DNA of 64,000 bases from an uncultured Hymenobacter sp. (lineage in GTDB: Bacteria; Bacteroidota; Bacteroidia; Cytophagales; Hymenobacteraceae), in the NCBI GenBank assembly GCA_913778455.1, contig CAJYVK010000020.1, forward strand, positions 30,126-94,125, written 5' to 3'. The notes below the pieces were generated by a model that was not told where the DNA came from, made no database searches, and saw only the letters and a list, made by a program, of their open reading frames with translations. Made by a program: the position numbers and the translations under genes. This document shows, in pieces, positions 28,716 through 38,748 of the stretch; within the stretch, counting starts at the first letter, position 1, and every line of letters begins with the position of its first letter.

Positions 28716-30527
28716 CTACTCCGCAGCCCCAGTTGGTTGACTGAAATAAGCCAGTAGGATTTTTGCCTTAGCCTTGCCGACTTCGGCGACCAGTTCCGTC
28801 TCGCTAAGCTCCTTGATTTTCTTGACAGACTTGAACTTGCTCAGGAGCTTGTCGGCCGTAACGGGACCGAGGCCCTTTACGTCGGTGAGCTCCGTCTTGA
28901 GGGTGGCCGCGTCGCGGGTGTTGCGGTGGAAGGTGATGCCGAAACGGTGCACCTCGTCGCGCATGCGCTGAAACAAGCGCAGGCTCTCGCTTTTCTTGTC
29001 GATGTAAAGCGGGAGGGGGTCGTTGGGAACGTAGATTTCTTCCAGGCGCTTGGCGATGCCGATGACTGGAATCTGCCCCCAGAGATTGAGGTCCTTCAAC
29101 GCCTTTACTGCCATGCTGAGCTGTCCCTTACCGCCATCAACTATGACGAGCTGGGGTAGGCTGGCTCCTTCCTCCACCAAACGGCGGTAACGGCGCGTAA
29201 TGACCTCGTACATGGTGTCGAAATCGTTGGGGCCGACCACCGTTTTGACGTGGTAGTGGCGGTAATCCTTCTTACTGGGGCGGGCGTTGCGAAAGCATAC
29301 CATCGCCGATACCGGATTATCGCCTTGGAAGTTGGAGTTATCGAAGCATTCAATGTGCTTGGGTAGCTCCTTTAGGTGCAAGTCTTTTTTGATTTGCTCC
29401 ATGATGCGTACCTCGTTGACGTCCTTACTCTTCTCGTTCATGCTCTCCTTCTCCTTACGGGCGTAAAGCACGTTTTTGAGGCTAAGCTCTAAGAGCTTCC
29501 GCTTGTCGCCGATTTGGGGGACGGTGAACGTGACGCCGGGCAGGGGTAGGCTTTCGATGGGAACGTTGGTGAGTACCTCCTTGGCCTCACTCTCAAACTC
29601 CTGGCGAAGCTGCATGATGAGTGGGGCCAGAATCTCGGCATCCGTTTCGTCCAGCTTCTTGGTCAGCTCCAGGTTCTGGGTGAGAATGATACTGCCATTC
29701 ATCACCTTGAAATAGTTGACGAAGGCGGCCTTCTCATTGGAAGCGATGGCGAAGACGTCGATGTTGGTGAGCGTGGCGCTCACGATGGTGCTCTTGGCCT
29801 GGAAGTCGTCGAGCTTGTCGAGTTTCTGCTTGAATTGATGCGCCAGCTCGTATTGCATTTCCTGGGCGGCGGCCGTCATCTTGTCGCGGAAATACTGCTT
29901 AGGCAGGCGGAGGTCGCCGCCCAATATCTGGCGGATTTGCTGAATGTACTGGTTGTAGCTGGCCTCGTCCTCCTTGTTCTCGCAGGGGCCTTTGCAATTG
30001 CCGATGTGATACTCCAGGCACACCTTGAACTTGCCAGCGGCCACGTTTTCGGGGCTCAGGTTATAATTACAAGTGCGAAGTGGATAAAGGGCCCGAATGA
30101 GCTCTAACAGCACGTTGAGCGAGCCCTGGTGGGCGTAGGGGCCGAAATATTGGCCGTCGCCGGGCTGTTTGTTGCGCGTGGGAATAAGGCGCGGAAAGCG
30201 CTCTTTGGTTAGCAGCAGGTACGGGTAGGTTTTGCCGTCCTTGAGCAGGATGTTGTACTTGGGCTGATGCTGCTTGATGAGGTTGTTTTCGAGCAGGAAG
30301 GCATCCGATTCCGAATTCACGATGGTGAACTCGATGCGCTTGATGTTCTTGACGAGCTGCTGCGTCTTCTTATTGTGGTCCTGCTTAGTGAAATAGCTGC
30401 TCACGCGCTTGCGTAGGTCCACGGCCTTGCCCACGTAGATGATGCCTTCGTCGTCGAAGTAGCGGTATACGCCGGGCTGGTGGGGCAGGCGATTTATTTG
30501 TTCCTGTAGTTCGGGTTTGGCTGCCAT
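28716..30527 (-). CDS. uvrC: Excinuclease ABC subunit C
   Basis: GIY-YIG domain LPHQPGVYRYFDDEGIIYVGKAVDLRKRVSSYF; UvrC RNaseH region; HhH. Start MAAKPELQEQ chosen; the upstream ORF extension is translated repeat element. Confidence 0.96.
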   Translation of the reverse strand: MAAKPELQEQINRLPHQPGVYRYFDDEGIIYVGKAVDLRKRVSSYFTKQDHNKKTQQLVKNIKRIEFTIVNSESDAFLLENNLIKQHQPKYNILLKDGKTYPYLLLTKERFPRLIPTRNKQPGDGQYFGPYAHQGSLNVLLELIRALYPLRTCNYNLSPENVAAGKFKVCLEYHIGNCKGPCENKEDEASYNQYIQQIRQILGGDLRLPKQYFRDKMTAAAQEMQYELAHQFKQKLDKLDDFQAKSTIVSATLTNIDVFAIASNEKAAFVNYFKVMNGSIILTQNLELTKKLDETDAEILAPLIMQLRQEFESEAKEVLTNVPIESLPLPGVTFTVPQIGDKRKLLELSLKNVLYARKEKESMNEKSKDVNEVRIMEQIKKDLHLKELPKHIECFDNSNFQGDNPVSAMVCFRNARPSKKDYRHYHVKTVVGPNDFDTMYEVITRRYRRLVEEGASLPQLVIVDGGKGQLSMAVKALKDLNLWGQIPVIGIAKRLEEIYVPNDPLPLYIDKKSESLRLFQRMRDEVHRFGITFHRNTRDAATLKTELTDVKGLGPVTADKLLSKFKSVKKIKELSETELVAEVGKAKAKILLAYFSQPTGAAE

Positions 30528-30781
30528 AGACCGCAGATTCAACGGATTTAACGGATTTCGGGGATACGCCCGTCGACCTGTGGTGGCGGGCTGACTGGCT
30601 TTGGGTGGGTACGTGTGTAGAACGTGTGGCGGCTGGCAAAAGTAGCCGTAGGGTTCGGTGCCAAATGCGCAAGGAGGGCCCAGGGGCCCTCCTTGCATTC
30701 ACTCATCAGCCAGTCAGCCCGCCGCCGGAGGCCGGCGGGCGTATCCCCGAAATCCGTTAAATCCGTTGAATCTGCGGTCTA
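30527..30781. repeat. Palindromic intergenic element, copy B
   Basis: TAGACCGCAGATTCAACGGATTTAACGGATTTCGGGGATACGCCCG at both ends in inverted orientation; internal 13-bp hairpin at 30669-30696. Confidence 0.85.
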
Positions 30782-33136
30782 GATGTCCTTGTCGTCGAGG
30801 TCGTCGAGATTGGGCTGGGCCATCTTCTGGTCGCTGGGGATGGTATCGCGCTGGCCGCCGCCGTTATACTTCGTGCAATCGAGCTCGATGTTGAGCGGCG
30901 CGGCGGGGGGCGGGAAGGGACCGGTGTCGATGTCGAGTGACTTATCGGCGTACACCTTCTTCATAAAGATGCCGTAGAGCGGTAGGGCTAGCCGGGCACC
31001 TTGGCCATAAGTGCCAGTGCGGAAGTGAATGCTGCGGTCTTCGCCGCCCACCCACATGCCGCACACGAGGTTGGGCGTAATGCCCATAAACCACGCGTCG
31101 GAATAGTTGGAAGTAGTGCCAGTTTTGGCGCCGATGGTGGTGTTGAACTTGAAGCCGGTGTGCAGGATAGTACTAGTGCCGCCGGGCTCGGTGGTGCTGG
31201 CTTGCAGCATGTTGGTCATCACGTAGGCGGTCTCCTCGCTCAGAGCCTCCTTGGTGGGCGCCACGAAGCGGCGCAGCTCGTTACCGTTCTTGTCTTCGAT
31301 GCGCGTCACCATGATGGGGCCGGTCCACACGCCCTTGTTGACGAACGTGCCGTAGGCACCGCACAGCTCATAAATACTGCAATCGGAAGCACCGAAGCCC
31401 ACGGCCGGCACCGGGTCGATGGGCGAAGTGATACCCAGGCGCTTGGCATACGCCACTACCGTTTCGGGGCCGAGCTTGTACACCAGCCACGCGGTGATGG
31501 AGTTCATGGACCGGGCCAGCGCTTGGCGCAAAGTAAAGGTGCGCCCCGAGAAATTGCCCTCGAAATTCTTGGGCGTGTAGGCCGGGCGGCCGGCGGCGGC
31601 GGGGAAAGTAGTCGCCACGTCGGGACGGGGGAAGCACGGCGAGTACCCCTGGTCGATGGCGGCCGTGTACACGATGGGCTTGAAGGTGGAGCCCGGTTGG
31701 CGCTTGCCTTGCCGCACGTGGTCAAATTTGAAAAACTTATAGTTCGGGCCACCCACCCAGGCTTTTACGTAGCCGTTGAGCGGATTGACCGCCATGAAGC
31801 CGGCCCGCAGATAGCGTTTGTAGTAGGCCAGCGAGTCCATCGGCGACATGAGCATTTCCCGCTCGCCCTGCCAGGTAAATACCGGCATGCGGTACTTGTG
31901 ATTGAGGTAGTAATTGACCGAGTCCTTATTGCCTTCGTAGCGCTCCATCAGCGATTTGTAGCGCTGGGTGCGGCGCATGGCCGTTTCGAGAAAGCGCGGA
32001 ATAACCTTGCCGCTCTCGTCGCGCCAGGGTAGCTGCCCCTTCCAGTGAGCGGTAAACCACTTTTGCTGCAAGGACAAATGCTCGGCCACGGCCTTCTCGG
32101 CGTAGGTCTGCATGCGCGAGTCCAGGGTGGTGTATATTTTCAGGCCGTCGGCGTAGAGGTCGTGGTCGGTTTCCTTGGCCCAGGCTTGCAGGTACTTGGC
32201 CACCTCGGTACGGAAATAGGGGGCCAGCCCCTGCACGGCGCTTTCTACGCTGTAGTGCAGCTTGATAGTCTTAGCGGTATCCTTCACCATCTCGGCGGCG
32301 GGCAGGTAGCCGGCCTTAGTCATTTGTTGCAGCACCCAGTTGCGGCGGCGCTTCGAGCGCACCGGGTGCAGCACGGGGCTGAAGCGCGAGGGCGCGTTGA
32401 CGATACCCACGAGCGTCGCCGACTCGACGGTATTGAGTTGCTTGGGATTCTTATTGAAAAAAGTCTTAGCCGCCGTGTTAATGCCATAGGCGTTGGAGCC
32501 GAAGTCCACGGTATTAAGGTACATCCGGATGATTTCGCGTTTGGTATAGTTGCGCTCCAGCCGGATGGCCAGCAGCCACTCCTTGGTTTTGGTGATGAGC
32601 AGGCCCAGCTTGTGCTCGCCATTGAGCTTGCCCTCGTTGAGGTTGCTAGCCTCGCCGGGGCGGGTCTTGAAGAGCACTTTGGCTACCTGCTGGCTGAGCG
32701 TGGAGCCGCCACCGCTGCGGCCCAGGCCAGCCACGGCCCGCATGATGCTCTTGAAGTCGATGCCCGAATGCTCCTCGAAACGCACGTCTTCGGTGGCGAT
32801 GAGGGCGTCAACTACGCTTTGTGGCAAGTCTTTATAGTCAACCGGGGTGCGGTTTTCGCGGAAATATTTACCCAGCAGCACGCCATCGGCCGAGTAGACC
32901 TCGGAGGCCAGCTCGCTCTTGGGGTTTTCCAGCGTTTTCAGGTTGGGCATGCGCCCGAAGAGGTTCATGAAGTTAATGCTGACTGCCCCCACGTAGAGCA
33001 GCGTAGCCAGCACACCGCCCACAAACAGCACCCACATGGTGCGCGTGAATGCCTCGAAGCGCCCCTTACGGGCCGGCGGCGGCCCCCGGCGGACTGGCGG
33101 AGTGGGGCGGGCCGGGGAGGAATGGGAAGTAGGCAT
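30779..33136 (-). CDS. Class A penicillin-binding protein (PBP1A-like)
   Basis: Transglycosylase EDVRFEEHSGID, GGSTLSQQVAK, RKWLLAIRLE-type region; transpeptidase GSTFKP and KTGTT motifs. Confidence 0.95.
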   Translation of the reverse strand: MPTSHSSPARPTPPVRRGPPPARKGRFEAFTRTMWVLFVGGVLATLLYVGAVSINFMNLFGRMPNLKTLENPKSELASEVYSADGVLLGKYFRENRTPVDYKDLPQSVVDALIATEDVRFEEHSGIDFKSIMRAVAGLGRSGGGSTLSQQVAKVLFKTRPGEASNLNEGKLNGEHKLGLLITKTKEWLLAIRLERNYTKREIIRMYLNTVDFGSNAYGINTAAKTFFNKNPKQLNTVESATLVGIVNAPSRFSPVLHPVRSKRRRNWVLQQMTKAGYLPAAEMVKDTAKTIKLHYSVESAVQGLAPYFRTEVAKYLQAWAKETDHDLYADGLKIYTTLDSRMQTYAEKAVAEHLSLQQKWFTAHWKGQLPWRDESGKVIPRFLETAMRRTQRYKSLMERYEGNKDSVNYYLNHKYRMPVFTWQGEREMLMSPMDSLAYYKRYLRAGFMAVNPLNGYVKAWVGGPNYKFFKFDHVRQGKRQPGSTFKPIVYTAAIDQGYSPCFPRPDVATTFPAAAGRPAYTPKNFEGNFSGRTFTLRQALARSMNSITAWLVYKLGPETVVAYAKRLGITSPIDPVPAVGFGASDCSIYELCGAYGTFVNKGVWTGPIMVTRIEDKNGNELRRFVAPTKEALSEETAYVMTNMLQASTTEPGGTSTILHTGFKFNTTIGAKTGTTSNYSDAWFMGITPNLVCGMWVGGEDRSIHFRTGTYGQGARLALPLYGIFMKKVYADKSLDIDTGPFPPPAAPLNIELDCTKYNGGGQRDTIPSDQKMAQPNLDDLDDKDI

Positions 33137-33223
33137 CGTAAAAAAGCGGCGAAGCGGAGGTAAGACCGGCTGGCCCAACAACGATAACGAGTGAGCCAGC
33201 CTGCGCCTTAATTCCAGATTCGC

Positions 33224-36200
33224 CTATTGGTAAACCTTCTGGTAAAATTGTTGGTAACCGCTAAGGTCGCCCCCGGTTTCCTGGAGCAGCGTCAGGTTGG
33301 CCAGGCTGATGATTACGGCTTGGTAACCTTGGCCGCGCAGGCGAGCCAGCGGCGATTGCGGCCCGCGCAGCTTGGTAGCGTAGCTCTGGGCCACTTTCGC
33401 GCCCGGCAAAGACCGGACCACCACCATCTCCTGGTCGGGGCCAAGGGGCTGGACTGGCTGCACCGTCAGGTTGTTAGCCCGGAAAAATTTGCCGTTGTAC
33501 GCAGTGAGCTGGCTCGCTAGGTCGGCCGTGGGGGACGTGCCCTTGGGATACACGAGTACCACGGCGTGGGCGGCGCTGAGCTGGGTAGCGTAGGCCACGG
33601 CGGGGGCAGCCGGGGTAGTCGGAGCGGGGCTGGCTGGGGTGGAAGGTGCTGGCGAGCCAGCGGCTGGGGTCGAAGCTGGCGTAGGCTGGCCCGTTGGGGC
33701 GGGGGCAGGTTGACCGGCCGGAGTCGGCGTGGGCTGGCCGACCGGCGTGGGCGCGGGCTGACCGCCTGCCGGAGTCGACGCGGGGCGGGTAGGGCTGGCA
33801 TCGGCCCCGGCAGGCGTGACGGGAGCGCGGCCCGCCTTCAGGTTGGACGTAGCCGGGGCCGGGGCGGGCGCGGGGGTGGGGGCCGGCGTGAGCGGCTGGT
33901 ACGGCGACTCGTCGTCGGCGTATACAATCCGCATCCGGTTCTCGACCTCGCCGGGCCGGAACTGCGACACCACGGGTTTTTCAGTAGAGGCCAAGGCGCC
34001 GGTGAGCTGGCCGGCCTCGGCTTTGCGGAAGGCGCCAGCCAGCGCCTGGGCTTGGGGCACGAGCGGGCTGTCGGGGTAGTCCTTGGCAAATTGCGCTACC
34101 GAGGCCCGCACCGCCACCGGCGGCTGGGTGCGGATGGCCAGCAGCAACTTCAGGTAAGCCACCCGGTCGGTGAGGTCGCTCTTCGGGTACTGCTGCTCAA
34201 GCCGGGCTACGGCAGCCTTGGCGCGGGTAAAGTACTGGTCCTTGTAAAGCGTAAAGGCCGAATCGAGGCGGGCCGCCACGGCGTTGTGCAGCGCCCGCTC
34301 GTGCTCGCGGTAGAGCGGGTCGGCAATGAGCCGGGCGTAGGTCGAGGTCGGAAACTCGCGCTGGAGCGCGGCGGCGTACTGCGCGGCCTTGGCGGGGTCG
34401 GGCAGGTCTTTGTAATAGAGGTAGAGCAGGTAGTCGGCATCGGGCGCGTGCGTGCCGCGCGGGTAACGCTCTACCTGGCTGGCATAGGTTTCGTAGCCGC
34501 GCTGCTTTTCTTTAAGCAGCTCCTTGTAAATGCCACCCAGCTCATACATGGCCGCTTCCACTTGCTGGTTGGAAGTCGCCAGCTGGGCGGGCGTGGTGGG
34601 CAGGCTCTGGCGGTAGGTAGCCACGAGCGCGTTCTGAGCCGCCAGCGGGTCAGCCGGGGCGGCGGGCGTGCCGGCCGCAGTACCGTCTCCACCATTGACG
34701 CGGGTCTGGTCATTGCCGGTGAGGCTCACGGGGACGCCGCCGTTTTGCGGGGCGTTGGGCGAGTTGCTGGGCGTGAGGGTGGTGCGCCAGTTGTCTTGCA
34801 GCTTGCGGTCGCCCCAGAGCCGAATGAAGTCGGCTCGGGCCGTGCCCAGCGCCGTGGGGTTGTCGAAATACCACTGCGCACCGCTGGGTACGGCGGCGGT
34901 CGCATCAAAAGCATTGGGGTTGCTGATGTCGCGCTGGCTACCGCTGAGTGCGCTGGGCGTGCCGCTGATGCGGCTGGCCTCAACGCGGGCCTTTTGGGCC
35001 TGGGCCTTCTGGGCGGCGAGAACCTTGGCCGCGGCCTGGCGCTTGGCTTCGAGCTCGGCGGCGGCGTAGGTGTTCAGGCGCTTGTCGAGCTCGGCCTCGG
35101 GCAGGCGGGCCAGGGCTTGCAGGCTGTCCTGGGTTTCGATGATGACGTACTGCTTAGCAAACTCCTTCAGGATGTCGGCCCGCTCCTTGGTGGCGGCGTA
35201 CAGCGGGTTTTCCTTGGGCATGGCCTGCACCGTGCTGTCGTAGTAAGCGGCGGCCAGTGGGTACTTGCGCAGGTTTTCGTAGTAGATGCGGCCCGCCAAC
35301 AGGTAGGTGTAGCCCTTTTGTGACTTGCTGACCGTGGGCACCTTAGCCGCCGTGCGCAGCAGGGCCAGCGCGTCGCCGTACTTCTGCTGGCGATAGGCCA
35401 GCCGGCCCATCTCGTAGTAGATTTTGTCGCGGTACTCCTTATTCTTAGGGTCTTTCAGCAGCGCGGCGAAATACTTGTCCAGCCGCTCCTTGCTCTGCTT
35501 GTCGAGGTCCGATACCTGGCCCAGCAGCAGCTTGGCCTGGAAGTCGAGCTCGTAGGGCGGATTGTGCTTGAGAATGTCGTTGAGCTGCGCGGTGGCCTCC
35601 TTGTCCTGCCCCTGCGCCTGGTAGAGCTGCGCCAGGATAAAGCGTGTGCGCGAGCGCTCATTTTTGGCCGGAATGAGCGGTACGGCCCGTTCGAGCTGAG
35701 TAATGGCTAGCTTCGGCTCCTCTACTTGCAGGTAGTAATCGGCCCGGGCCAAAAACAGCTCGCGGGCGTCCTTGACCAGGCCCACTTCCTTGTCAAGCAA
35801 GTCCGACACGGCCTTGGCGTTGTCGAGCTGCTTGGTAATGAGAAAGCTGCGCATTAACCCAATGAGGGCCTCCTGCTTGGCAAACGGGTCGCGGCTCGTG
35901 CTGTTCACGTACTTAAACGTGAGGATGGCGTCGTCGAACTCCATCTTGTAAAACCGCGACCACGCCACTAGTAGGTAAGCGTCGTCGGTCCAGTCGGAGC
36001 CCGAGCGATGCTGGATGGGCAGCGAGGCCTTCTTGATAACGTCGTTGAGGTCGGTGCGGGTGGCCCGCACCGTGGTGCTGTCGAGGGTGGGGTAGAGGGG
36101 CAGTACGCGGTTGTAGTCGTCGCCCCGGCCCTTGTAGAGCGTGGCCTCGGTAGCCCACAGCTTTTCGCGGGCCAGGAAAAAGCCATTGTCGCGGGCGGCT

Positions 36201-36316
36201 ACGTTGTTGAGGGCGTGGCTCACGAGCGATTTATCCGAGGCGCAGCCAGCCAGGCTCAGCCCCAGTCCGGCCAGCAGCCCGAGCCGGTAGTATGTCGGGG
36301 GAATAGCGATTTTCAA
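33224..36316 (-). CDS. porW: T9SS-associated TPR lipoprotein PorW/SprE
   Basis: Lipobox LAGCASDKS; RDNGFFLAREKLWATEATLYKGRGDDYNRVLPLYP; TPR repeats; next to atpZ as expected in Bacteroidota. Confidence 0.85.
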   Translation of the reverse strand: MKIAIPPTYYRLGLLAGLGLSLAGCASDKSLVSHALNNVAARDNGFFLAREKLWATEATLYKGRGDDYNRVLPLYPTLDSTTVRATRTDLNDVIKKASLPIQHRSGSDWTDDAYLLVAWSRFYKMEFDDAILTFKYVNSTSRDPFAKQEALIGLMRSFLITKQLDNAKAVSDLLDKEVGLVKDARELFLARADYYLQVEEPKLAITQLERAVPLIPAKNERSRTRFILAQLYQAQGQDKEATAQLNDILKHNPPYELDFQAKLLLGQVSDLDKQSKERLDKYFAALLKDPKNKEYRDKIYYEMGRLAYRQQKYGDALALLRTAAKVPTVSKSQKGYTYLLAGRIYYENLRKYPLAAAYYDSTVQAMPKENPLYAATKERADILKEFAKQYVIIETQDSLQALARLPEAELDKRLNTYAAAELEAKRQAAAKVLAAQKAQAQKARVEASRISGTPSALSGSQRDISNPNAFDATAAVPSGAQWYFDNPTALGTARADFIRLWGDRKLQDNWRTTLTPSNSPNAPQNGGVPVSLTGNDQTRVNGGDGTAAGTPAAPADPLAAQNALVATYRQSLPTTPAQLATSNQQVEAAMYELGGIYKELLKEKQRGYETYASQVERYPRGTHAPDADYLLYLYYKDLPDPAKAAQYAAALQREFPTSTYARLIADPLYREHERALHNAVAARLDSAFTLYKDQYFTRAKAAVARLEQQYPKSDLTDRVAYLKLLLAIRTQPPVAVRASVAQFAKDYPDSPLVPQAQALAGAFRKAEAGQLTGALASTEKPVVSQFRPGEVENRMRIVYADDESPYQPLTPAPTPAPAPAPATSNLKAGRAPVTPAGADASPTRPASTPAGGQPAPTPVGQPTPTPAGQPAPAPTGQPTPASTPAAGSPAPSTPASPAPTTPAAPAVAYATQLSAAHAVVLVYPKGTSPTADLASQLTAYNGKFFRANNLTVQPVQPLGPDQEMVVVRSLPGAKVAQSYATKLRGPQSPLARLRGQGYQAVIISLANLTLLQETGGDLSGYQQFYQKVYQ

Positions 36317-36475
36317 CGTCGAAAACTGGTCTGGTTAGTAGGTCGCAACGCCGCTCCCGGCGCAAATTGTTCGGCTCCGTGACTCCTAACGGCCGGCAAC
36401 CCGTAAAATTACGCCCGGCCCCGCCGAAACCTTCACCCAACGCTTAGCTTTACCACCCTTCAATCGCCTGCCCTC

Positions 36476-36712
36476 ATGGCTACTACCACTCCCACCCCCG
36501 ACGCCGATGACTCGGCCCGCAACAGCTCGGCCCTCGGCAAGTACTCCGGCATCGCCGTGCAGATGATTGCCATCATCGGCCTCAGCACCTGGGCCGGCGT
36601 GTGGCTCGACGGGCATTTCCAGACCAAGACGCCCTGGTACACCATCGGCCTCACGCTGCTGGGGATATTCGGCGCACTGTATCAGGTTATTCGTTCGGCT
36701 ACTCAACAGTAA
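36476..36712 (+). CDS. atpZ: AtpZ/AtpI family protein
   Basis: SGIAVQMIAIIGLSTWAGVWLDGHFQTKTPWYTIGLTLLGIFGALYQVIR. Confidence 0.85.
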   Translation: MATTTPTPDADDSARNSSALGKYSGIAVQMIAIIGLSTWAGVWLDGHFQTKTPWYTIGLTLLGIFGALYQVIRSATQQ

Positions 36713-36716
36713 AACT

Positions 36717-38531
36717 ATGCGCGGCGGTTGGTTGTGGGGTAGGTTAATATGTTCGCTATTAATAATAGTAATTGCAGGGCCAGCCGGCCAGGCGCAGGCG
36801 TTAAGTACCGGGCTGACTACCGCCAGCGTCGTGGTGCTGCGCAACGAGGGTGGCCTGCTGCCCCTGCGCCGCCTCGACACCCTGCGGCTGGCTACCGTGA
36901 AGGTGCGTGCCCAACCCGACCGCGTAGATTTCAGCTGGCCGCTGCCCCAGGAAGTAGCCGCGTATCTGCCGACGAGCTTTTTCGTCGGCCCGCAGTCGTC
37001 GGATAATAAGTCATTACAACACGATAACCTGCTCCTGCTGGCCCTGCCCGATGGCCCCGCCACTGCCCGCCCGGCGGTGCGCCACCTGCTCGCCCTCGGC
37101 AAAAAGACGGTGGTGCTGGTGTTCGACAGCACCGCGCTCACGGCCCTGCCCGAGCTAAGGCAGGCTACCGCCGTGGTGCTGGCTCGGGGACGTAGCTACC
37201 AAGCAATTAGCCAGGCGGTGCAGGTAGTGTTCGGGGGGATGGGTACCACTGGGCAACTGCAAGCTCCGCTCGGCGGCTTTGAAACGGGCCAGCCCACGGC
37301 CGGCGGCTTGCGGCTGGCCTACGCGACGCCCCAGGCCGCCGGCCTGCGCGCCAACCTGCCAGCGCTGGTCGATTCGCTGCTGAAGAGGGCTTTGGAGGCG
37401 GGTGCTTTCCCGGGGGCGCAGGTGATGGTGGTGCGGCACGGGGTAGTGGCGCTGCGCCGCAGCTACGGCGTGCTGCAAGCCCCGGCCAGCCCCGCCGCCC
37501 CGGCGCAGCCCGTGCTGAATAACACGCTCTACGATTTCGCCTCGCTCACCAAGGTAACGGCGGCGCTGCCGGCGCTTATGCTGCTGCAAGACCGCGGCTT
37601 ACTGGGGCCGGACTACACGCTGGGCGCACTCTTCGATTTTCTGCGAGGCTCGAACAAGCAAGACCTGCGCCTGCGCGACGTACTCACGCACCAGGCGCGG
37701 CTGCGGGCGTTCATTCCGTTCTGGCAAGACTACGTGCAGCCCGGTGGGCAGCCGCGCCCGCAGTTCTTACGGCCCGATTCCTCGGCGAGCTTCCCGCTGC
37801 CGGTGGCGGCCGGCCTGTGGGCCAGCCGGCAAGTACCCGAGCGGCTTTACGCGGGCATCGCCGCCTCGCCGCTCAATGCCAAGCCGGGCTACGTGTACTC
37901 CGACCTGTCGTTTATGCTCTACCCGTATTACGTGCAAAAGGCCACGGGCCAGCCGTTTGAGCGGTTTATTGCGGAGCAGTTGTACCGGCCGCTAGGGGCG
38001 GGCACGTTGGGTTTCAACCCAACCCGGCGGTTTCCGCTGGCCCGCATCGCGCCCACGGAGTACGACTCGGTATTCAGGCACCGACTGGTGCACGGCACGG
38101 TGCACGACGAGGGCGCGGCGCTGCTGGGCGGCGTGAGCGGCCACGCGGGCTTGTTCGGCTCGGCCAACGACCTGGCCAAGCTGGTGCAGCTTTACCTCTG
38201 GCAGGGGCGCTACGGCGGGCAGCAGCTCATCAAGGCCGAAACCGTGGCCGAATACACGCGTTGCCAATTTTGCCCCGACAACCGCCGGGCGCTGGGCTTC
38301 GACAAGCCCGACCCCACCAACCCGGCCCTGAACGCAGCCCGCAGTGCCAGCCCGCGCAGCTACGGCCACACCGGCTTTACGGGCACGTATTTCTGGGTGG
38401 AGCCCGACCTCGATTTATTCGTGATTCTACTCACGAACCGCGTCAATCCCACGCGGCGCAACGGGAAATTGGGCGAACTGGGCGTGCGCTCGGCGCTGCT
38501 CCAATTGGCCATCGAGAGCGCCCGGCCTTAG
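36717..38531 (+). CDS. Secreted serine hydrolase (beta-lactamase family) with N-terminal GH3 C-terminal-domain remnant
   Basis: Signal peptide; VVVLRNEGGLLPLRRLDTLRLATV (GH3_C-like); beta-lactamase SxxK motif in YDFASLTKVTAALPALMLL. Confidence 0.85.
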   Translation: MRGGWLWGRLICSLLIIVIAGPAGQAQALSTGLTTASVVVLRNEGGLLPLRRLDTLRLATVKVRAQPDRVDFSWPLPQEVAAYLPTSFFVGPQSSDNKSLQHDNLLLLALPDGPATARPAVRHLLALGKKTVVLVFDSTALTALPELRQATAVVLARGRSYQAISQAVQVVFGGMGTTGQLQAPLGGFETGQPTAGGLRLAYATPQAAGLRANLPALVDSLLKRALEAGAFPGAQVMVVRHGVVALRRSYGVLQAPASPAAPAQPVLNNTLYDFASLTKVTAALPALMLLQDRGLLGPDYTLGALFDFLRGSNKQDLRLRDVLTHQARLRAFIPFWQDYVQPGGQPRPQFLRPDSSASFPLPVAAGLWASRQVPERLYAGIAASPLNAKPGYVYSDLSFMLYPYYVQKATGQPFERFIAEQLYRPLGAGTLGFNPTRRFPLARIAPTEYDSVFRHRLVHGTVHDEGAALLGGVSGHAGLFGSANDLAKLVQLYLWQGRYGGQQLIKAETVAEYTRCQFCPDNRRALGFDKPDPTNPALNAARSASPRSYGHTGFTGTYFWVEPDLDLFVILLTNRVNPTRRNGKLGELGVRSALLQLAIESARP

Positions 38532-38748
38532 CCCGGGGGCAGGATTACGGCAATGTGAGCAAAATGTAAAGGGAAGCGTCGGCATGTCCTGATTTTTTTG
38601 CATCTTTAAACGCCCTAAACCGCGCAAGCTGCCTGAATTAGCAGCGGTTAGGCTTTTCACCTTTTCACTTTCTGGTTTTTTGGCTAACGCGCCGCTGAGG
38701 CGTGGCACGACCGCTTTTTTTCTTTTCCTTCCCCCTCACTCCTTTCCT

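Noticed and set aside
30528-30698. N-terminal extension of UvrC (MQGGPLGPPCAFG...RRAYPRNPLNPLNLRS)
   Set aside because: This is translation of the palindromic repeat; the same YPRNPLNPLNLRS peptide appears from the other arm in ORF 30658-30894. True start is MAAKPELQEQ.
33566-35323. 585-aa plus-strand ORF opposite porW
   Set aside because: Antisense shadow ORF caused by high GC and codon bias; low-complexity Gly/Arg/Val composition.
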